A stretch of DNA of 64,000 nucleotides from Hymenobacter sedentarius (GTDB taxonomy: Bacteria > Bacteroidota > Bacteroidia > Cytophagales > Hymenobacteraceae). The DNA is taken from assembly GCF_001507645.1 (NCBI RefSeq), contig NZ_CP013909.1:310001-374000 (forward strand). Direction: 5' to 3'. The position numbers and the translations under genes are program-made. The notes beneath the pieces were generated by a model, which worked only from the letters and a program-made list of their open reading frames with translations, had not been told where the DNA came from and did no database searches. Positions 1-7,473 of this stretch are shown in pieces; the first letter of the stretch is position 1; each line of letters opens with the position of its first letter.

Positions 1-597
1 GTAGCGGCCGTGCTGGTCAGCGATGGCACCATGTCGCATCCGGCTTCGGAGCGGTTTTTGGCTCCGGCTCGCCGCGCGGTGCGCGAAGCGGAATTTCGGC
101 AAGCCCTCGGCAGCCTGGGCATCATGACTGAGCCGCTTCTGCTGGGCCTGCCCGATAGCCTAGTGCCCGGTTCGGACGCTGAGCCGGGCTTTGCCGAAGC
201 GGTAGCTCAACTCCGTGATTTTCTAACACGCCACCGGGCTGCTACCGTGCTGGTGCCCTGGCGGCGCGACCCCCACCCCGACCACCGCGCCACCAGCCAG
301 CTGGTGCAAGCTGCCCTGGCGGCCCAGCCGGAGCCGCCCAGCTGCCTGGAATATATCGTGTGGGCCTGGGAACGCGCCGCGCCCGACGACCTGCCCACGC
401 CCGAAGACGGCGTGCGCGGGTTTCGGCTGGATATTGGGCCGGTGGTGCCGCAGAAGCAGCGGGCCATTGCCGCCCACCGCTCGCAGGTGGCGCCCGGTAT
501 TTTTACCGACGACCCCTCCGGCTTTCTGCTATCTCCCGAAATGCTGGCTCACTTTGCCGCGCCCTACGAAGTTTATTTTGAGGCCCTAGAATCATGA
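1..597 (+). CDS. PIG-L family deacetylase (5' end cut by window)
   Basis: The reading frame is open from base 1, so the N-terminus lies outside the window. The visible part carries the C-terminal signature of PIG-L/LmbE zinc-dependent deacetylases, PWRRDPHPDHRATSQ (about residues 80-95 of the visible part), where the His-Pro-Asp-His contributes to the metal site. The usual N-terminal AHPDDE motif is missing only because the gene is cut. Family members remove N-acetyl groups from GlcNAc-type sugars or related conjugates. The stop codon overlaps the start of the next gene by 4 bases (ATGA), so the two are probably translationally coupled. With the adjacent methyltransferase and glycosyltransferase this suggests a small pathway modifying a glycan or glycolipid; the substrate cannot be read from the sequence. 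Confidence 0.85.
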   Translation, partial: VAAVLVSDGTMSHPASERFLAPARRAVREAEFRQALGSLGIMTEPLLLGLPDSLVPGSDAEPGFAEAVAQLRDFLTRHRAATVLVPWRRDPHPDHRATSQLVQAALAAQPEPPSCLEYIVWAWERAAPDDLPTPEDGVRGFRLDIGPVVPQKQRAIAAHRSQVAPGIFTDDPSGFLLSPEMLAHFAAPYEVYFEALES

Positions 598-1190
598 ATC
601 AAAACCAGCCCAACTCGCTGCCGCCAGAGTATTTTGACCACGTGTACCGAGCCAACCGTGACCCGTGGAACTACGAGTCCAGCCCGTATGAGCGGGACAA
701 GTACGCCGCCACGCTTGCGGCCCTGCCCCATCCCAACTACGCCGAGGCGCTGGAAATTGGCTGCTCGCTGGGAGTGCTCACGGCGCAGCTGGCCGCGCGC
801 ACGGGCCACCTGCTGGCCGTGGATGTCAACGAGGCCGCCCTGGCCCAGGCGCGGCAGCGCTGTGCCGGCCTGCCCCACGTGGACCTCGAGCTCATGCAGG
901 TACCCGACCAGTTTCCCGGCCAGCAGTTCGACCTGATACTGGTGTCCGAAGTTGGCTACTTCTGGTCGCCGGCCGATTTGGCCCGGGCGGCCGATAAGGT
1001 GGTGGCCGGACTGCGCCCCGCGGGCCAGCTGCTGCTCGTGCACTGGACGCCCGCCGTGCACGACTACCCACTGACCGGCGACGACGTGCACGAGTTTTTC
1101 CTGCAAAAAGCCACTGCAGACGGACCACTGCGCCACCTCACCGGGCAACGGCACGAGAACTATCGGCTAGACCTGCTGGAAAAGCGCTAG
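594..1190 (+). CDS. NodS-like SAM-dependent methyltransferase
   Basis: A 198-residue class I methyltransferase. The N-terminal DPWNYESSPYERDKY followed by motif I (ALEIGCSLGVLTAQLA, about residues 50-65) and the acidic end of strand 2 (LLAVDVNE) match the NodS family, which N-methylates deacetylated glucosamine in Nod factors. This fits the preceding PIG-L deacetylase, with which it overlaps by 4 bases: deacetylation would expose the amine that is then methylated. That order is an inference from the families. The 3' end overlaps the convergent glycosyltransferase gene by about 50 bases. Confidence 0.85.
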   Translation: MNQNQPNSLPPEYFDHVYRANRDPWNYESSPYERDKYAATLAALPHPNYAEALEIGCSLGVLTAQLAARTGHLLAVDVNEAALAQARQRCAGLPHVDLELMQVPDQFPGQQFDLILVSEVGYFWSPADLARAADKVVAGLRPAGQLLLVHWTPAVHDYPLTGDDVHEFFLQKATADGPLRHLTGQRHENYRLDLLEKR

Positions 1191-2442
1191 CCTCAGCATA
1201 AGCCGCCCCCCGCGCTTCGCCCCGCGGCTGGTAGTGCCTGATAAGCTGCGGTAGCATGCGCAAGGCCTGCGACAACGGGATGGCCGATACCGCAGCCGCC
1301 CGGGCGGTGGGCAGCACTGCCTCCCAGAGCTCCCCAAACGTGGCGGCGGCTTGCATATGCGCCGCTAGCGTGGCCGCCGGCAGCCCCAGGCAGATAGCCA
1401 GGACATCGAGCCGGCGCGTGGAGCCGCCGGCCCACCGGTGGCGCAGGTGGCGCCGGGCTTGCCACAACGCCGCCAGTTGCACGGGGTTGTCTACCTGCGG
1501 CTCGCACTGCCGCTGGCTCATGCGGAGCCATTCGCGCAGCTGCCACGACAGCCCCACTTCAACCCTTCCCTGCTGGCGGCCAGAGGTGAGCACCTGCACC
1601 CGCGGGCTGTGGCGCACGGCCAAATCGTGCCGCAGCAGGGCCTGGCAGAGGGCCTCGTCTTCCAAAAACCGGACGGCGGGCAGGCCGCCCACCTGGCAGT
1701 AGGCCCGGGCGGTGAGGGCCAGGCTGGCGCCAAAGTGCTGGTGGTGGCGGGGCCAGGGGTCGGCCGGATTGGGGTCGATGAGGTCTTCCAGGCGGGCGCA
1801 CATCAGGCGGTAGGCCGTGTCGCGGTCCTTGATGCGGCGCAGCGGCAATAGCGCCGGCGCGTTTATCTCGGTGAGGATGCGGCCGCCCACGGCATCGGCC
1901 CCAGCCGCAATTTCGGCCTGAATGGCGGCCACCCAGGTCGGGGCCACGCGGGTATCGGCGTCGGTGCTGGCGATGATGCCAGTCGCGCTGCCCATTTGCT
2001 CCAGGCGGGCGCAGGCCACGTCCATGAGCAGGCAGCGGGCCCGGCCCACGTGGGCATCGGGCCTGGGCAAATACAGGCTGGCCGCGTGCACGGGCAGGTG
2101 GGGGTACCGCTTTGCCTGCCGCCGCACTACGGCAGCCGTGGCATCGGTGCAGTTGTTGGCCAGCACAATCACCTCGTAGCTGCCCGGGGGCAAGGGCTGC
2201 CCGTGCCAATCGGTTTGGGCGGCCAGGGCAGCCAGCGTCGCCGGCAGGGAATCCGCTTCGTTTTTGGCCGGGATGATGACGCATACCTGCAAGCCGGCAT
2301 GAGGGGGCGGCAGCTGCCGGTGTAGCAGCTCGGCATGGCGCCCCCGACGCGGCACGGCAGGCCGGAAATTGACCTGAACCTGCGGGCCAGGGGCCGTGGC
2401 TTCGTGGGAGCCAAGGAAGCGGGCAGGCGCAGCGTGTTCCAT
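1138..2442 (-). CDS. Glycosyltransferase family 2
   Basis: A 434-residue GT-A fold glycosyltransferase. The nucleotide-sugar binding start CVIIPAKNEADSLPATL lies near residue 53, followed by VIVLANNCTDAT and the metal-binding DxD-type motif in STDADTRVAP. The C-terminal third is rich in Ala, Arg and Leu and shows no clear extra domain. There are no convincing membrane segments, so it probably acts on the cytoplasmic face. It is convergent with the deacetylase/methyltransferase pair, with overlapping 3' ends, and is likely part of the same glycan-modifying set. The ATG at 2442 is the first in-frame start before the catalytic domain. Confidence 0.85.
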   Translation of the reverse strand: MEHAAPARFLGSHEATAPGPQVQVNFRPAVPRRGRHAELLHRQLPPPHAGLQVCVIIPAKNEADSLPATLAALAAQTDWHGQPLPPGSYEVIVLANNCTDATAAVVRRQAKRYPHLPVHAASLYLPRPDAHVGRARCLLMDVACARLEQMGSATGIIASTDADTRVAPTWVAAIQAEIAAGADAVGGRILTEINAPALLPLRRIKDRDTAYRLMCARLEDLIDPNPADPWPRHHQHFGASLALTARAYCQVGGLPAVRFLEDEALCQALLRHDLAVRHSPRVQVLTSGRQQGRVEVGLSWQLREWLRMSQRQCEPQVDNPVQLAALWQARRHLRHRWAGGSTRRLDVLAICLGLPAATLAAHMQAAATFGELWEAVLPTARAAAVSAIPLSQALRMLPQLIRHYQPRGEARGAAYAEASAFPAGLADSSRAVAR

Positions 2443-2790
2443 CAGGCCTATCTACGCCAGCAATTATCAAAGGATAATGCTTAGCTTATACTTAAACCGG
2501 TTTATTTTATGTATTCGGAACAGTGAATAATTGTTTTTGTTCTGACGGACAGGCTGTTTTAAAATCTTTCTCCGCCCCAAAATATATCCCCGCCAAATCG
2601 CGGCGCCCCCGCCATAATGCAACTTCGCCCAGGTGCAGCCGCGTGGATTGAGCTAAAATCTGCTCCTATGGGCCACCTTCTGCCCTTGCCCATGGCAGCC
2701 GGGAAGCTGCGCACCGGGCGTGGTCACAAAAAATCCCCTCCTGGGAGCAGGAGGGGATTCGTTGGGCTAAATCAATCGCTCAGGAGCGGC
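2443..2790. other. Intergenic region, AT-rich in its first half
   Basis: No convincing gene. Bases 2455-2580 are clearly AT-richer than the surroundings and hold the 12-base palindrome TAAACCGGTTTA (2493-2504), 50 bases upstream of the glycosyltransferase start, which could be an operator. A sequence TATCCTTTG on the minus strand near 2470 resembles a Bacteroidota -7 box with one extra base. The right end holds the terminator of the next minus-strand gene. Confidence 0.4.
2728..2759 (-). terminator. Rho-independent terminator of the outer-membrane protein gene
   Basis: A 12-base perfect stem (AATCCCCTCCTG and its complement) with a GGAG loop. On the minus strand it is followed by a run of T. 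It lies 32 bases beyond the stop codon of the 2791-4014 gene. Confidence 0.8.
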
Positions 2791-4014
2791 CTAAAACGCT
2801 TCGCCGATGGCGAAGAGAATGCCCGGCTTGCTGCCGGTGCCGCCAGCGTAGTCGAGGCGGAGGTTGAGCCGGTCGCGCCGGATGAAGTTGAAGCGGATGC
2901 CGGCCCCGCCCGCAAACTTGGTTTGGTTGAGCGCGAACTTATCGATGTAGTTGCTCACGTTGCCAACGCCCCCGAATACGGCCCCGTCGAGGCGCCAGAA
3001 CAGCTTCTGGCGCAGCTCGGCCTGGAAGGTTATCATCTGCCGGTCGCGGAACCGCTGCTCGTAGATGCCGCGCAGCAGGTTAGCGTTATTGTACAAGCTG
3101 CCGCCCAGGTTGGCGCCCAGGCCGGCCAGTTCCCGGAAGGGCACCTCGCCGGTATGGAACTGCCCCAGGAACTGCAGGGCTAGAATGGTGCGCTCGGAAA
3201 ATACTGGCTGGAAATGGCGGGCGTCGAGCTGGTAGCGCACAAAGCGGTAGTCGGAGCCCAGGCCCGTGCCGTTGAACATGACGCTGGCATCGAGCAGGTT
3301 GCCGCGAAAGGCCGCCAAGGGCACGTCGCGGGTATCGTAGGTAATAACCGGACCCAGGCCCGAGACGCGGGTATTTTCCCGCTCGCGGGCCGTGAGCCGC
3401 GGGTCGCGCAAAAATACGTTGACGTTGGTGCCCTTGGCGTCTACCGTGCCGGCCGGAATCTCAAGGTTGCGAACGTCGGTGAGGCGGTACTGCGCCCCAA
3501 AAAACACCTTGGGTGCCACCTGCTTCTGTACCCGCTGGTTGATGATGAACAGCTTATAGCCCGTTTCCGACTCGTCGTCGCTGAGGCTTTTGGGCCCGAT
3601 GCCGTAGTAGTACAGCAAAATGTCGTAGGCGCTGATTTCGCCGCTGAGGTAAAACTTCTCGCCCGGTGTATACACCGTGTGCACCAGCTGGATAAGCGAC
3701 TGCTTGTTTTGCGTGGTCCAGTACTGCGCCCGGATGTTGGAAGGGCGCGTGAGGGTATCGCTCGAAAAGCGGCCGCTGAGCAAGCCGCCCAGGCCATAGC
3801 CCAAGCCGGTTTCGGCCTGGTAGAACAGTACCGGAATGGGCAGAATCGTGAGGCGCTTGGTTCGGTCGACGTCCTTGACCCCACGCACCAGTTTTGCCGG
3901 CGGGTCGGTGGCGGCCGGCGTGGCCGTAATGACGGAGTCGGGAGGCGCAACGGGCTGGGCGGTGGCGGCAAAGGCCAGCCCGGCCAAGACCAGGGCTGCG
4001 TAAGGGAAGCGCAT
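2791..4014 (-). CDS. BamA/TamA-like (Omp85-type) outer-membrane barrel protein
   Basis: A 407-residue exported protein. The chosen ATG at 4014 puts a typical signal peptide (MRFPYAALVLAGLAFAATAQ) at the N-terminus; an upstream in-frame start would add 12 residues that spoil it. The body alternates hydrophobic and polar residues with many aromatic-ended strands (LYYYGIGPKS, RLTDVRN), and the C-terminal third (FRELAGLGANLGGS, GGVGNVSNYIDKF, LRLDYAGGTGSKPGI) resembles the bacterial surface antigen (D15) barrel. No POTRA repeats are visible before the barrel, so it is shorter than BamA and may be a small relative rather than an assembly factor. Its cargo or role is unknown. It has its own terminator. 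Confidence 0.75.
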   Translation of the reverse strand: MRFPYAALVLAGLAFAATAQPVAPPDSVITATPAATDPPAKLVRGVKDVDRTKRLTILPIPVLFYQAETGLGYGLGGLLSGRFSSDTLTRPSNIRAQYWTTQNKQSLIQLVHTVYTPGEKFYLSGEISAYDILLYYYGIGPKSLSDDESETGYKLFIINQRVQKQVAPKVFFGAQYRLTDVRNLEIPAGTVDAKGTNVNVFLRDPRLTARERENTRVSGLGPVITYDTRDVPLAAFRGNLLDASVMFNGTGLGSDYRFVRYQLDARHFQPVFSERTILALQFLGQFHTGEVPFRELAGLGANLGGSLYNNANLLRGIYEQRFRDRQMITFQAELRQKLFWRLDGAVFGGVGNVSNYIDKFALNQTKFAGGAGIRFNFIRRDRLNLRLDYAGGTGSKPGILFAIGEAF

Positions 4015-4138
4015 GAATAAAGGGGTAAAATCTTTGGGTTGAGCTAACAACGGATTCCCCTTGCCTACGGTTTGACGGCAGGAGGATTTCAGCCGCCAAG
4101 TAAGCAGTTAATTATCAGGTTTTCGGCCCCTCCCCTGT

Positions 4139-4459
4139 TTACTGGTCGAGGTGCAGCCGCTTTACCACCCGGCCGCGGCCGATGTGTTCGGCCACCAGCT
4201 CGGCGGCGTCGGTGGGCCGCACGTTGCCGTACACGGTACCCTCGGGATACACAATCAGGGCGGCGCCGGGGCCTTTCTTGCAGCTGCGGCACAGGTCTAG
4301 GCAGTCACAGGTTTGCACCTGGGTCCGCACCTTCTGGCCTTTCACTTCCTGCTTTTTCAGGCCCTGGTGCTTCAGCTCTTTTTTCAGCGCTTTGGCCACG
4401 TCGTCCCCCACGCCAGATTTTTGGTTGGTGCAAACGAAAAGGCGGCGGTCGGTGCTCAT
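4139..4459 (-). CDS. Thioredoxin-like [2Fe-2S] ferredoxin domain protein
   Basis: A 106-residue protein with the pattern of thioredoxin-fold [2Fe-2S] ferredoxins. It starts RRLFVCTNQKSG (Cys10) and carries the cluster TCDCLDLCRSCKKGP (Cys51, 53, 57, 60). The C-terminal part PEGTVYGNVRPTDAAELV is typical of the stand-alone family, related to the NuoE C-terminal domain. It probably carries a cluster used in electron transfer or sensing; its partner is unknown. It lies upstream of the barrel gene on the same strand and downstream of the ArsR-type gene, from which it is separated by a palindromic repeat. Confidence 0.8.
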   Translation of the reverse strand: MSTDRRLFVCTNQKSGVGDDVAKALKKELKHQGLKKQEVKGQKVRTQVQTCDCLDLCRSCKKGPGAALIVYPEGTVYGNVRPTDAAELVAEHIGRGRVVKRLHLDQ

Positions 4460-4484
4460 TGAGGTAATTATAAGAGGAAAGAAC

Positions 4485-4581
4485 CGTCATGCTGAGCGCA
4501 GTCGAAGCATCTCGCCCGCTTCGTTGCAATCATCGGGCTTAATGCTGCACGCGAGATGCTTCGACTGCGCTCAGCATGACG
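4485..4581. repeat. Dispersed palindromic element, copy 1 (CGTCATGCTGAGC family)
   Basis: A 97-base element with perfect 31-base inverted arms (4485-4515 and 4551-4581) that begin CGTCATGCTGAGCGCAGTCG. The 35-base loop is unrelated to the other copies. Four more copies lie at 8838, 34294, 44808 and 45991. It sits between the ArsR-type gene and the ferredoxin gene. Confidence 0.9.
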
Positions 4582-4604
4582 TTCTTAATAAAAACCGTAG
4601 CAGA

Positions 4605-4994
4605 CTACTTCGCCCCGTGCCAGTGCCGGTTCTGGAGCTTATACGCAGCCAGCTCGCGGTTCGACCAGAGTGTTTGGTACACTTGCTGGTCGTGGAGCAG
4701 CTGGGGGTCTTTTTCCATGAAGCCAAGCAACTCCTGGAGCAATTCGGCCGCCTCTTCCTTCAGGAAATAGTACATCCAGTTGTCGAGGCGGCGCACGTTC
4801 ACCAAACCTGCATTCTTTAAGTACGATAATTGCCTACTGGTTTTGGTCTGGGTGAAATCCAGCACTTGCTCCAGGTCGGCCACCACCATTTCGCGGTTGC
4901 GCCAGAGCAAGTGCAGGATGCGAACCCGGCTTTCGTCGCCCAACGATTTAAAAAGTTGCTGCCCAAAAGCAACCGTGAAATGTTTCAAGCGCAT
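4605..4994 (-). CDS. ArsR-family winged-helix transcriptional regulator
   Basis: A 129-residue DNA-binding protein. FGQQLFKSLGDESRVRILHLL (about residues 9-29) is the classic ArsR first helix, followed by the recognition region TQTKTSRQLSYLKNAGLV and the wing VRRLDNWMYYFL. No obvious metal-binding CxC pair is present in the recognition helix, so the signal may not be a metal. The ATG at 4994 starts directly at MRLKHFTVAFG; longer in-frame starts would run into the divergent promoter at 5070. It is divergent from the carboxypeptidase-regulatory-domain gene, 101 bases away, and could control it. Confidence 0.85.
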   Translation of the reverse strand: MRLKHFTVAFGQQLFKSLGDESRVRILHLLWRNREMVVADLEQVLDFTQTKTSRQLSYLKNAGLVNVRRLDNWMYYFLKEEAAELLQELLGFMEKDPQLLHDQQVYQTLWSNRELAAYKLQNRHWHGAK

Positions 4995-5069
4995 CTGCTG
5001 TCTGGGAAGGGACGTGCGCCCTTCGTTCTTATCGCCCAAAGTTACGGTCGGCCCCGAACCCGGCCGCCG

Positions 5070-5077
5070 TATATTTG
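5070..5077 (+). promoter_or_regulatory. Bacteroidota-type -7 box TATATTTG
   Basis: TATATTTG matches the TAnnTTTG consensus of the Bacteroidota primary sigma factor and ends 18 bases before the ATG at 5096. No clear TTTG box is seen about 19 bases upstream. Confidence 0.55.
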
Positions 5078-5095
5078 TCCTACCTACCCCTGAAC

Positions 5096-5782
5096 ATGCC
5101 TGATTTATTGCGCCTTCGTGGCTTCTCTTTCTTTTTTGCTGTGGCCCTGCTGGGCGTGCTGCTCTTGGCGGCGCCCTCGGCACATGCGCAGGGCAACCGC
5201 CGCATTATCCAGTTCACGGGCATTGTAGCCAGCGGCGACAGCCTGCTCGGCATCCCCGGCGCCACCATCTACGTGCCCAAGGCCGGCCGCGGCACGGCCT
5301 CCAACGCCTACGGCTACTTCTCCATGGCCGTGCTGGCCGGCGACAGCGTGGTGATTCGCTCGCTGGGCTACGCCAACCAGACCATTGTCATCCCGGCCGA
5401 TTTCCAGCGCCAGAGCTACTCCGTCATCATTCAGCTGCGGGAAGACGCCACCATGCTCGGCGAAGTGCGCGTGTTTCCCTACACCACCGAGCGCGACTTC
5501 AAAAAGGCCTTTCTGGCCCTGCGCCTGCCCACCGAGCGCGGCAGTGCCGCCGCCGCCAACCTGAACGAGCAGCTCATGCGCCGCATCTTCAACACGCAGC
5601 CCATGGGCGCCGTGGCCAACTTCCGCCAAACCATGGACCGGCAGCAGTACAACCACGACGCGCGCCAGGGCATGGCCCCCAACCAGTACTCCAACAACCC
5701 CTTGCTCAACCCTTTCAGCTGGCTCCAGCTGATTCAGCAGGTGAAAAAGGGCGAATTCAAGAAGAAGGACACCGACGACTAA
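5096..5782 (+). CDS. Exported protein with carboxypeptidase regulatory-like domain
   Basis: A 228-residue protein with a signal peptide (hydrophobic stretch about residues 12-32, ending AHAQG). Residues 38-120 form a CarboxypepD_reg-like beta sandwich: FTGIVASGDSLLGIPGATIY, GTASNAYGYFSMAV and SVVIRSLGYANQTI. This domain is common at the N-terminus of SusC/TonB receptors, but here no barrel follows. The C-terminus is polar with a Gln/Asn-rich segment and ends in charged residues. It is probably a periplasmic or surface protein of unknown partner. The ATG at 5096 is used because the upstream TTG at 5075 lies inside the -7 promoter box. Confidence 0.75.
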   Translation: MPDLLRLRGFSFFFAVALLGVLLLAAPSAHAQGNRRIIQFTGIVASGDSLLGIPGATIYVPKAGRGTASNAYGYFSMAVLAGDSVVIRSLGYANQTIVIPADFQRQSYSVIIQLREDATMLGEVRVFPYTTERDFKKAFLALRLPTERGSAAAANLNEQLMRRIFNTQPMGAVANFRQTMDRQQYNHDARQGMAPNQYSNNPLLNPFSWLQLIQQVKKGEFKKKDTDD

Positions 5783-5889
5783 GCCGGCGGCTTAGCTCAA
5801 TTTTCCGCCAGCGGGGCCCGCTCAACGGGCTGGGCATAACCTCTTGAGGAGTTTACGGGTAAAGCAAGGGCTAACTTTTGCTTTATTCC

Positions 5890-7263
5890 ATGGATACCAA
5901 TCTTCCCGCCTCGGCTAATCCACGCGTTGTCATCATCGGCTGCGGATTTGGAGGCCTGCGCCTGGCCAAGGCCTTGCGCCACGCTCCCGTGCAGGTGGTG
6001 GTGGTCGACCGCAATAACTACCACAACTTCCAGCCCCTGCTCTACCAGGTGGCCACCGGCGCCCTCGAGGCCGATAGCATTGCCTACCCCATCCGCAAGA
6101 TTTTTGCGGGCCAGAAGAACTTCTTCTACCGCATGGCCGACGTGCACCGGGTGGAGCCCAGCACCAATACGGTGGTGACCAGCGTCGGCGACATTCGCTA
6201 CAACTACCTGGTGCTGGCCACCGGCTCGCTCACCAATTTCTTCGGCCTGGAAAGCATTGAGCGCAATGCGATGCAGATTAAGAGCATCCCCAACGCCCTG
6301 AACCTGCGGAGCTTCATCTTCCAGAACTTCGAGAAAGCCCTGCTCACCGAGAATCCCGAGGAGCGGCAGGCACTGCTCAACATTGTGGTGGTGGGCGGCG
6401 GCCCTACCGGCGTCGAAATCAGCGGCTCGCTGGCCGAGATGCGCAAGCACGTGCTGCCCAAGGACTACCCGGAGCTGGACTTGCGCACCATGCAGATTTT
6501 TCTGGTTGAAGCCGCGCCCGTGCTGCTGGGGCCCATGTCGCCGGCCTCGCAGGCCGATGCCAAACGCTACCTCGACGAGCTGGGCGTGAAGGTGCTGCTC
6601 AACACCAGCATCAAGAAATTTGAAAACTGCCGGGCTTATTTCTCAGATACCGAGTTTATTCCGACCGAAAACCTGGTGTGGGCCGCCGGCGTGAACGGCG
6701 CCGAAGTGCCCGGCCTGCCCGCCGAGGCTATTACCCGCAACAAGCGCGTGACAGTGAACCGCTGGAACCAAGTGGTAGGCCTTTCCAACGTCTTCGCCAT
6801 CGGCGACGTGGCTAACATGGTGACCGAGGACATGCCCCGCGGCATGCCCATGCTTGCGCCCGTGGCCCAACAGCAAGCCGACCAGCTGGCCAAGAACATC
6901 GAGCGCCTGCTGCGCGGCGAAGCCCCCAAGGATTTTGTGTACACCAACAAAGGCTCTATGGCCATTGTGAGCCGCAACAAAGCCGTGGTGGACCTGCCCA
7001 AGAACGTCCACTTCAACGGCTTTTTCGGCTGGCTCACCTGGCTCTTCGTGCACCTGATGACGCTGGTGGGCTTCCGCAACCGCGTGGTGGCGCTCGTGGA
7101 CTGGGCCTTCAGCTACTTCAATTCTGACCAGGCCCTGCGGCTCATCATCCGCCCCTTTAGCCGCCGCGATGTGAAAGACGACAAAGGCAAGAAAAGCGCC
7201 GAACACCGCACCGCGACGCCGGAATACAATCCCACGCCGCCAGCCATTCAGACTCCGGTGTAG
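5890..7263 (+). CDS. ndh: Type II NADH:quinone oxidoreductase (NDH-2)
   Basis: A 457-residue flavoprotein that oxidises NADH and reduces quinone without proton pumping. The FAD-binding VVIIGCGFGGLRLA lies near residues 12-25, the NADH-binding NIVVVGGGPTGVEISG near 165-180, and the second FAD motif FAIGDVANM near 302. The segment HNFQPLLYQVATGAL is characteristic of the NDH-2 family. The C-terminal region (FFGWLTWLFVHLMTLVGF onward) is strongly hydrophobic and should anchor the enzyme on the inner face of the membrane. The start is the ATG at 5890; a TTG four codons earlier is less likely. It gives this organism a second NADH dehydrogenase beside the nuo operon at 39875-48361. Confidence 0.93.
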   Translation: MDTNLPASANPRVVIIGCGFGGLRLAKALRHAPVQVVVVDRNNYHNFQPLLYQVATGALEADSIAYPIRKIFAGQKNFFYRMADVHRVEPSTNTVVTSVGDIRYNYLVLATGSLTNFFGLESIERNAMQIKSIPNALNLRSFIFQNFEKALLTENPEERQALLNIVVVGGGPTGVEISGSLAEMRKHVLPKDYPELDLRTMQIFLVEAAPVLLGPMSPASQADAKRYLDELGVKVLLNTSIKKFENCRAYFSDTEFIPTENLVWAAGVNGAEVPGLPAEAITRNKRVTVNRWNQVVGLSNVFAIGDVANMVTEDMPRGMPMLAPVAQQQADQLAKNIERLLRGEAPKDFVYTNKGSMAIVSRNKAVVDLPKNVHFNGFFGWLTWLFVHLMTLVGFRNRVVALVDWAFSYFNSDQALRLIIRPFSRRDVKDDKGKKSAEHRTATPEYNPTPPAIQTPV

Positions 7264-7282
7264 GGTTGAGCTGGCTGTTGGG

Positions 7283-7443
7283 AACCTCACCCCCGCCCCC
7301 TCTCCAAAAGAGAGGAGTGCCTGTCGTTAACCATTCAACAAAAAGACCCGGCCCAATATTGAGCCGGGTCTTTTTGTTAGGAAATGAGCTGCCCCTTGTA
7401 CCGTGGCTCCCCTCTCTTTTGGAGAGGGGTCGGGGGTGAGGTT
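7283..7443. repeat. Nested palindromic repeat with terminator core, copy 1
   Basis: The outer arms 7283-7315 and 7411-7443 are inverted copies of 33 bases with one mismatch, beginning AACCTCACCCCCGCCCCCTC. They enclose the terminator-like hairpin at 7340-7375. The same plan occurs at 26395-26551, with related arms and a nearly identical core centred on CAATATTG. Confidence 0.9.
7340..7375. terminator. Bidirectional terminator between convergent ndh and M16 genes
   Basis: AAAAAGACCCGGC pairs with its complement around the loop CCAATATTGA, and is flanked by A and T runs, so it can work on both strands. It lies 77 bases after the ndh stop and 99 bases before the M16 stop. Confidence 0.8.
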
Positions 7444-7473
7444 CTACCGGCGCGGGCTTCCCCAGCCGCAGGT

